Shown here: one piece after another, positions 59,174-64,000 of the stretch | How the letters are laid out: every line of letters starts with the position of its first letter | How positions within the stretch are numbered: the stretch's first letter is position 1 | DNA from: JBEISR01 sp044371425 | GTDB taxonomy: Bacteria > Planctomycetota > Planctomycetia > Pirellulales > Pirellulaceae | DNA length: 64,000 nt | NCBI GenBank assembly: GCA_044371425.1 | Contig: JBILTR010000020.1 | Location: 36,750 to 100,749 of the forward strand | Direction of reading: 5' to 3' | The notes under the pieces: generated by a model | Seen by the model: only the letters and a program-made list of their open reading frames with translations | Database searches by the model: none | Told to the model about the DNA's origin: nothing | Program-made: the position numbers and the translations under genes

Positions 59174-59181
59174 CACCTTTT
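59160..59181. repeat. REP-like palindrome, copy 6 (variant)
   Basis: AAAAAGGTATCTGACACCTTTT, one base different from copies 1-4 (GGTATC instead of GGTACC). It closes segment B and lies 27 bases from the ppk1 stop. Confidence 0.9.
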
Positions 59182-59207
59182 CTCTCTCGCTATGGTTTTT
59201 GCGGTTA

Positions 59208-61283
59208 CTAGGAGGATTTGATTCGACGCATGAGCGTTTGTTGGGTACCGACTAGTGACTCCGGATTCGAATCCGGTTCGGGAGTGATTTGATCATAAGA
59301 ACCATCCGAATGCATCAACCAAGCGTTGCGTTGGTCTTTCAAGGAGACCTCCAGGATTTCCCAGATTTTACTTCGGTGGGATTTCAGTAGGATCGGCGCG
59401 ACTGCTTCGACCCGTCCGGAGAGATTGCGGTTCATCCAATCGGCGGATCCTATGTAGAAGGTTCCTTCGATGGGGTCTGATTCTCCGTTGGCGAACCAGA
59501 AGATACGAGAATGCTCCAGGAATCGTCCGATGATCGACCTGACACTGAGGTTGTCAGTGAACCCGGGGATTCCAGGTTTGACACAGCAAAACCCACGAAT
59601 GATGAGTTCCACACGCACACCTGCGACAGAGGCCTCAACGAGCTTGGTGATCATTTGAGCATCTTCGAGTTGATTCATTTTCAGGACAATTCTCGCCGGG
59701 AGTCCTTGTTTGGAGTTGGATATTTCCCGATCGATCAAATCGATGAATTTCGAACGCATATTCACTGGCGAAACCAGCATGCGGTGGTACTCTTTTTTCG
59801 CAGAGCAACCGGTTAGAAAATGGAATAAATCGACGACATCCTGGGTGATCAATGGGTCGCCAGTAAAGAGACCTAGATCCGTGTAGAGTTTTGAGGTTTT
59901 GACGTGGTAGTTACCGGTGCCAATGTGTGCATAGCATTGAAGTCCGTTCGGTTCTTGACGAACAACCAGAGCGATTTTCGAATGGGTCTTTAGGCCGACG
60001 ACTCCGTAGACGACATGAGCACCAGCCCTTTCGAGTTGAGCAGCCCATTGCAAGTTTCGTTGTTCATCGAATCGAGCTCGTACTTCGATTAGGCACGCGA
60101 CCTGCTTGCCAGATTCCGCAGCTCGAATGAGGGATTCGATAAATGGAGTTTCGTCCCCGACTCGATACACGGTCATTTTGATGGCTCGAACAAGGGGATC
60201 CCCAGCGGCCTGGTCGATGAAGCGAACGACGGAGTGCTCGAAGCTCTCGTAGGGATGGTGGACCAGAATGTCCTGTTGACGGATAGACTCCCAGAGATCC
60301 TCCTGCGGTCCGGGGAGCTCTCTTGGGTAGACTGGCTCCCAACCTTCGACACGCAAATGGTCTGGGCCCAAGCGAGTCAGTTCCCAGAGTTTTTCGTACT
60401 CCATGAGCCCTGGAACGATGTAGATCTGGTTGTCCGAAAGTGCGAACTCACGCTGGAGCAGCTCTAGAACTCGTGGGTCGTGCGGTGCATCGATTTCGAG
60501 CCTGACTACCGGTTCAAACCGTCTGAGTTTCAGTTGATCGTTGACCAGTTGCTTGATGTCAACCATCTCTTCATTGAGCTCCACCTCAGCATCGCGTGTC
60601 ACGCGAAAGAGCGTCGTCGATACGATTTCTAGACAGGGAAAGACGTCGGCTAGGTTGGCTTGAATTGTCGAAACGGTGCTGACAAGCTGGATTCGATCCG
60701 AATTCCCCTCTTCGAGGGGGATCCAGCCTTGAAGTGAACTGGGGATCTTGAGTCGAGCAAAGCAGCCATCAGGGAATCTTGAATCTTTGAGGAGAACACC
60801 CAATGAGATCGAAAGATTGGAAAGAAAGGGAAAGGGGTGACTAGGGTCGACAGCGAGCGGAGTAAGAATTGGCAGAATGTTTTTTCGGAAGCCTTCGCGA
60901 ATGGACTGCTGCTGAGGTTGGGTAAGCTGGTCAAAATCAAGCAGATCGATACCTTCGTTAGCCATTTTGCGACGAAGATCCACGAAGGTTTGGTGCTGCT
61001 GTTCTAGCAGGGGGCTCAGTTGCTTGTGTATCTGCTCGGGCAGATGGCTTTCCCATGGAGCAACGGAACGCGCGGTCATCAAGGACTTGATCAATTCCAT
61101 ACGCTTCATGAAGAATTCGTCAAGATTCGACGAGAAGATCGCCAGGAATTTCAGTCTCTCCATCATCGGATTCCGCGGATCCTGAGCTTCGCGGAGAACG
61201 CGACGGTTGAATTCAAGCCAGCCTAGATCGCGTTGCAACCAAACAGGTTCCAGTTGTTTTTCCTGATCTTTCGTCATTTGCAT
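59208..61283 (-). CDS. ppk1: Polyphosphate kinase 1
   Basis: Ppk1 reversibly polymerises the terminal phosphate of ATP into inorganic polyphosphate. The 691-residue protein has the four usual parts: an N-terminal helical domain (WLEFNRRVLREAQD, FSSNLDEFFMKRM), a head domain, and two phospholipase-D-like C domains. Key motifs are HHPYESFEHSVVRFIDQAA, IEVRARFDEQRNLQWA, GLKTHSKIALVVR (the region of the phosphorylated His), YAHIGTGNYHVKTSKLYTDLGLFT and LEHSRIFWFANG with GSADWMNRNLSGRVEA. The start may be 61283 or 61277. It is divergent from the porin gene, and a PiT transporter follows, forming a phosphate module. GC content is lower than in the first 55 kb. Confidence 0.95.
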   Translation of the reverse strand: MQMTKDQEKQLEPVWLQRDLGWLEFNRRVLREAQDPRNPMMERLKFLAIFSSNLDEFFMKRMELIKSLMTARSVAPWESHLPEQIHKQLSPLLEQQHQTFVDLRRKMANEGIDLLDFDQLTQPQQQSIREGFRKNILPILTPLAVDPSHPFPFLSNLSISLGVLLKDSRFPDGCFARLKIPSSLQGWIPLEEGNSDRIQLVSTVSTIQANLADVFPCLEIVSTTLFRVTRDAEVELNEEMVDIKQLVNDQLKLRRFEPVVRLEIDAPHDPRVLELLQREFALSDNQIYIVPGLMEYEKLWELTRLGPDHLRVEGWEPVYPRELPGPQEDLWESIRQQDILVHHPYESFEHSVVRFIDQAAGDPLVRAIKMTVYRVGDETPFIESLIRAAESGKQVACLIEVRARFDEQRNLQWAAQLERAGAHVVYGVVGLKTHSKIALVVRQEPNGLQCYAHIGTGNYHVKTSKLYTDLGLFTGDPLITQDVVDLFHFLTGCSAKKEYHRMLVSPVNMRSKFIDLIDREISNSKQGLPARIVLKMNQLEDAQMITKLVEASVAGVRVELIIRGFCCVKPGIPGFTDNLSVRSIIGRFLEHSRIFWFANGESDPIEGTFYIGSADWMNRNLSGRVEAVAPILLKSHRSKIWEILEVSLKDQRNAWLMHSDGSYDQITPEPDSNPESLVGTQQTLMRRIKSS

Positions 61284-61552
61284 GCTTTGCTAGCTTTTTC
61301 AAGGTTCCTAGGGTGTCGAAGTTTGCTATTGAAGGGTTCTTACAAGTCCTATCCAGGAAGTTTGGCGTAAGGAAATCGCGTTGCAATCGTCCCGACCGAT
61401 TGGGAGCAATAAAATTGGTAATCTTAATATTTTACCTAGTCGTCAAAGTCGATACCTCTTTTCAGTCACGAAGCGTTGCAGGCGGAACCAATTCGCATCG
61501 ATCAGCCTTTTTGCAATTTTTACCTCCTGAAAACTCGATTCGGAGTGGCCTG
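61284..61552. promoter_or_regulatory. Shared divergent control region of ppk1 and porin
   Basis: This 269-base AT-rich region separates two phosphate genes on opposite strands. The most AT-rich part is about 61405-61435. I found no convincing E. coli-type Pho box, but a shared phosphate regulator would have to bind here. Confidence 0.4.
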
Positions 61553-62965
61553 ATGATCCCCATGGTTGCGCCTTTTGAATTCCCAGCTCTGCGAGTCTTG
61601 AGGCTCCTTTTGGTTGGATTTTTGCCAACTCTATGCGCGGAGATTCTATGCTCGGAGATTCAAGTGGCATATGGTCAGGACTTCGACCTCGTTTCTGCAT
61701 CGCAGGAGGTTCTGGAATCCGGTGACACGACACCGACTGTTGCTCCCGCTATTGTTGAAAAGTCCAAGGGTGAAAAGTCCAAGGGCTGGTGGGAGAAGTT
61801 GAGTCTTGGTGGGTACGCGCAGGTCCGCTACGGAGTCGTCACCGATGCTGGAGATGGAGCTCCACCACAGCTCCTTGGTGATCGAGGGATCGGTGATGTC
61901 GATAGTTTTACGCTTCGTCGTGCAAGATTAAAAATTCAGGGAGATGTGGCCCCGCATCTGGGGATCTACATCCAACCTGACTTCGGTGTTGCTCCTCCTG
62001 GTGGATCTGAAGCGTCCGCGACTTATTTTGCCCAAATCCGGGATTGGTATGGAGACATCTACGTCGACGACGACAAGGTGCATCGATTTCGAGTTGGACA
62101 ATCGAAAATCCCTTATGGCTTTGAGAACATGCAATCGAGTTCCAATCGGGCTCCAATGGACAGATCTGATCCGATTAACATCTCCGTGGCGCCCAATGAA
62201 CGGGATCTTGGGGTGATCTATTACTGGACACCAACAGACAAGCAAACGATGTTTCACGACTTACAGAACGCCCGCTACAAAGGATCGGGCAACTTTGGGG
62301 TCGTTGGCTTAGGGATATTCAACGGCCAAGGCGGATCGCTATTGGACCTCAACAGTGTGCCTCATGCCGTTGCGCGAGTCACTTGGCCTTGGGAAATTTG
62401 GGCAGGTCAGATTTGCGAAGTATCTGTTCAAGGTCTCTGTGGGGAATTGGTGGTCGATGGTACCAAGATACGACCACTCGGTACGGGACCGGAGACGATT
62501 CCAGAGGGTACCTATCAAAACGGTGGAGCGGATGGTATTTGGGAAAAGAGGCTTGCAGGGACTTTTGTGTGGTACCCCATGGATCTCGGTTTCCAAAGTG
62601 AATGGCATGTCGGAGAGGCTCCGGGTCTGAGCGATGATCAGACCAGGGTTTTGAGCAGAGCATTTTATGGTGGCTATGCAATGGCCATGTACGCGATCGA
62701 AACGGACCAACATGGAACATGGATACCCTATTGTCGATGGTCACAGCTCCACGGCGGATATTCCACTCAAAAGAACGCTCCTTACGGAAACAGCTTCGAA
62801 GTGTCTTCGGGCATTGAGTGGCAGGCTTTCAAGGAGCTTGAGTTATCTCTTGAGTATTCTCTGGTTGACCGTGTGAACACTCAAGCGATCAATCAACCAG
62901 GGGCTCTTTCTTACCAGTACTTTGATGGTTCGGTGCTTCGATTGCAGTGTCAATTGAACTATTAA
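61553..62965 (+). CDS. OprO/OprP-type phosphate-selective porin
   Basis: The 470-residue protein starts at MIPMVAPFEFPALRV; a GGAG eight bases upstream supports this Met, and an earlier frame to 61313 is not porin-like. A signal peptide of ~40 residues ends near VAYGQD. The mature part begins with a short Lys-rich stretch (EKSKGEKSKGWWEKLSLGGYAQVRYG). A 16-stranded barrel of the OprO/OprP family follows, with SFTLRRARLKIQGDVAPHLGIYIQPDFG, FRVGQSKIPYGFENMQSS and NERDLGVIYYW. OprP/OprO take up phosphate and polyphosphate across the outer membrane. Neighbours ppk1 and PiT fit that role. Confidence 0.87.
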   Translation: MIPMVAPFEFPALRVLRLLLVGFLPTLCAEILCSEIQVAYGQDFDLVSASQEVLESGDTTPTVAPAIVEKSKGEKSKGWWEKLSLGGYAQVRYGVVTDAGDGAPPQLLGDRGIGDVDSFTLRRARLKIQGDVAPHLGIYIQPDFGVAPPGGSEASATYFAQIRDWYGDIYVDDDKVHRFRVGQSKIPYGFENMQSSSNRAPMDRSDPINISVAPNERDLGVIYYWTPTDKQTMFHDLQNARYKGSGNFGVVGLGIFNGQGGSLLDLNSVPHAVARVTWPWEIWAGQICEVSVQGLCGELVVDGTKIRPLGTGPETIPEGTYQNGGADGIWEKRLAGTFVWYPMDLGFQSEWHVGEAPGLSDDQTRVLSRAFYGGYAMAMYAIETDQHGTWIPYCRWSQLHGGYSTQKNAPYGNSFEVSSGIEWQAFKELELSLEYSLVDRVNTQAINQPGALSYQYFDGSVLRLQCQLNY

Positions 62966-63108
62966 AAAGGGGCGGAATGTGAATTTCAGTTGAAGAACCT
63001 GCGTGGATTCCAACGACATGCTTTCGCAGGCACTCGTTGAGGATTACCCTGGAAACTCAGTACGACACGGTCGATTTACTCACAAGTTTGATTGGAAGCA
63101 GGGAACGA

Positions 63109-64000
63109 ATGAACGCTCCGTTTTGGGAAGCACTTGGAAACCTCAGTGTTTGGGAACAGGTCTTGTTCTTTCTGGTGTTGTTTGTCGCTTTTGCATTTGA
63201 ATTCATCAACGGTTTTCATGATACAGCCAACGCTGTCACCACAGTCATCTACACCAAGACGCTCAAGCCGACTCCGGCGGTGTTTTTTTCTGGTTTCATG
63301 AACTTCTTAGGGGTTCTCATCGGCGGAACGACGGTTGCATTCAGCATCGTGAATCTTTTGCCGGTCAATTTGCTCATCGAGGGAAGTAGTTCGCGAGCAA
63401 TCGTCATGGTGATGTCCTTGTTGCTGGCGGGGGTGATTTGGAATCTTGGAACTTGGTGGATGGGATTGCCAGTCTCTAGCTCTCATACACTCATTGGATC
63501 GATTCTTGGAGTCGGGTTGGCCAATAGTTTGATGACCAACGGAGATCTGCAGGGTGTCAACTGGAATAAAGCTTTGGATGTGGGCAAAGCCTTGTTGCTA
63601 TCTCCTTTGATCGGATTTCTTGCCGCTGGCCTGATGCTTCTGGCAATGAAGGTATTCCTGAAGAATCCGAACCTGTATCATCCGCCTGGAGAAGGAGATA
63701 ATCCTCCCTCTTGGATCCGCGGTGTCTTGATCGCCACCTGTGGTGGGGTCAGCATGGCACACGGTTCGAATGACGGGCAAAAAGGAATGGGGCTGGTCCT
63801 ACTTGCACTGATTGGATTTCTTCCTGCCTACTACGCGATGGATCTAAGACATCCGGAACTCGCAAGGGAAGTCCGTGACGCTTCTGTCGCGATGAAAAAC
63901 GAGATGGTCAAAGGCAATGTCGATAATCCGCAACTGATCGCGCAACTCGATGAGATAGAAAAGAGTCTTGAGGGCAAATCCTCTTTACAAGACGTTCCCT
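63109..64000 (+). CDS. Inorganic phosphate transporter, PiT family (3' end beyond window)
   Basis: From ATG 63109 the frame stays open to the window end, giving the first ~297 residues of a PiT/PHO4 transporter. The N-terminal signature is FEFINGFHDTANAVTTVIYT, and the second PiT signature GGVSMAHGSNDGQKGMG is present near residue 220. Several membrane helices lie between (FFSGFMNFLGVLIGGTTVAF, then IVMVMSLLLAGVIWNLGTWW). The last visible part (VRDASVAMKNEMVKG, then IAQLDEIEKSLEG) is the soluble loop before the C-terminal helices. PiT proteins import metal-phosphate with proton or sodium symport. It lies 143 bases downstream of the porin and completes the phosphate cluster. Confidence 0.92.
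   Translation, partial: MNAPFWEALGNLSVWEQVLFFLVLFVAFAFEFINGFHDTANAVTTVIYTKTLKPTPAVFFSGFMNFLGVLIGGTTVAFSIVNLLPVNLLIEGSSSRAIVMVMSLLLAGVIWNLGTWWMGLPVSSSHTLIGSILGVGLANSLMTNGDLQGVNWNKALDVGKALLLSPLIGFLAAGLMLLAMKVFLKNPNLYHPPGEGDNPPSWIRGVLIATCGGVSMAHGSNDGQKGMGLVLLALIGFLPAYYAMDLRHPELAREVRDASVAMKNEMVKGNVDNPQLIAQLDEIEKSLEGKSSLQDVP

Noticed and set aside
61284..61552. Pho box for ppk1/porin
   Set aside because: I looked for CTGTCAT-type direct repeats and found none convincing; planctomycete Pho sites may differ.
1..64000. tRNA or rRNA genes
   Set aside because: I scanned gaps for the T-loop GGTTCGAATCC-type motif paired with acceptor stems and saw no convincing case; a covariance-model search (tRNAscan, Infernal) would be decisive.

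Overview
The window is one continuous piece of a planctomycete chromosome (phylum Planctomycetota, most like the Pirellulales). The evidence is a set of lineage-typical genes: a DUF1549/DUF1553 cytochrome-type protein (PSCyt) followed by a DUF1501 protein, a YdjY-domain protein, a CHNPLYFED-motif protein, an FHA-cyclase, a TIGR03087 glycosyltransferase, an LptD-like outer-membrane protein, and formaldehyde-activating enzyme with a tetrahydromethanopterin-linked dehydrogenase. Most of the window looks about 60% GC in lines counted by eye. The last 5 to 8 kb is visibly poorer in GC (about 48-57% in the lines I counted).

Layout. 1-5.4 kb: a truncated CHNPLYFED-motif gene, a small membrane protein and a long LptD-like protein. 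5.3-7.4 kb (minus): rho and ribH. 7.8-10.6 kb (minus): the lutABC lactate-oxidation operon. 10.8-14.1 kb (minus): a secreted TPR-like protein and a TolC-type lipoprotein, preceded by a seven-copy array of short palindromes. 15.0-19.4 kb (minus): PSCyt and DUF1501 pair. 19.6-23.0 kb (minus): dxr and rseP, divergent from ftsH (23.2-25.3 kb). 25.4-28.8 kb: aldo/keto reductase, epmA, glycosyltransferase. 28.9-31.8 kb: a Gly/Met-repeat secreted protein, fae and a methylene-H4MPT dehydrogenase. 31.8-35.3 kb (minus): an ABC exporter pair whose permease carries a large propeller-like insert. 35.6-40.7 kb: a small conserved protein, an FHA-cyclase, scpB with a YdjY protein, and a probable frameshifted gene. 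41.1-43.8 kb: an unknown 683-residue protein coupled to a YggS protein. 43.9-50.4 kb (minus): moxR, DUF58, transglutaminase, cmk and plsC, chained by short overlaps. 50.7-55.7 kb: a GH63-like hydrolase with discoidin domains and thrS.

55.7-59.2 kb is a scar region. It holds the C-terminal stub of a DUF1501 gene, a truncated IS66 transposase, six copies of a short palindrome, and two copies of a segment carrying only the first ~30 codons of what looks like a REP-associated (Y1/RAYT) transposase. A hemolysin/CorC gene sits inside it. Beyond it lies a phosphate module: ppk1, an OprO/OprP-type porin and the 5' part of a PiT transporter.

The most unusual items are the two structurally related palindrome families (14.3 and 56-59 kb) with deleted RAYT-like derivatives, the ABC permease with an inserted propeller-like domain, the FHA-cyclase lacking the canonical purine-selecting lysine, and the H4MPT C1 gene pair. 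No CRISPR array, prophage, rRNA or tRNA was seen.
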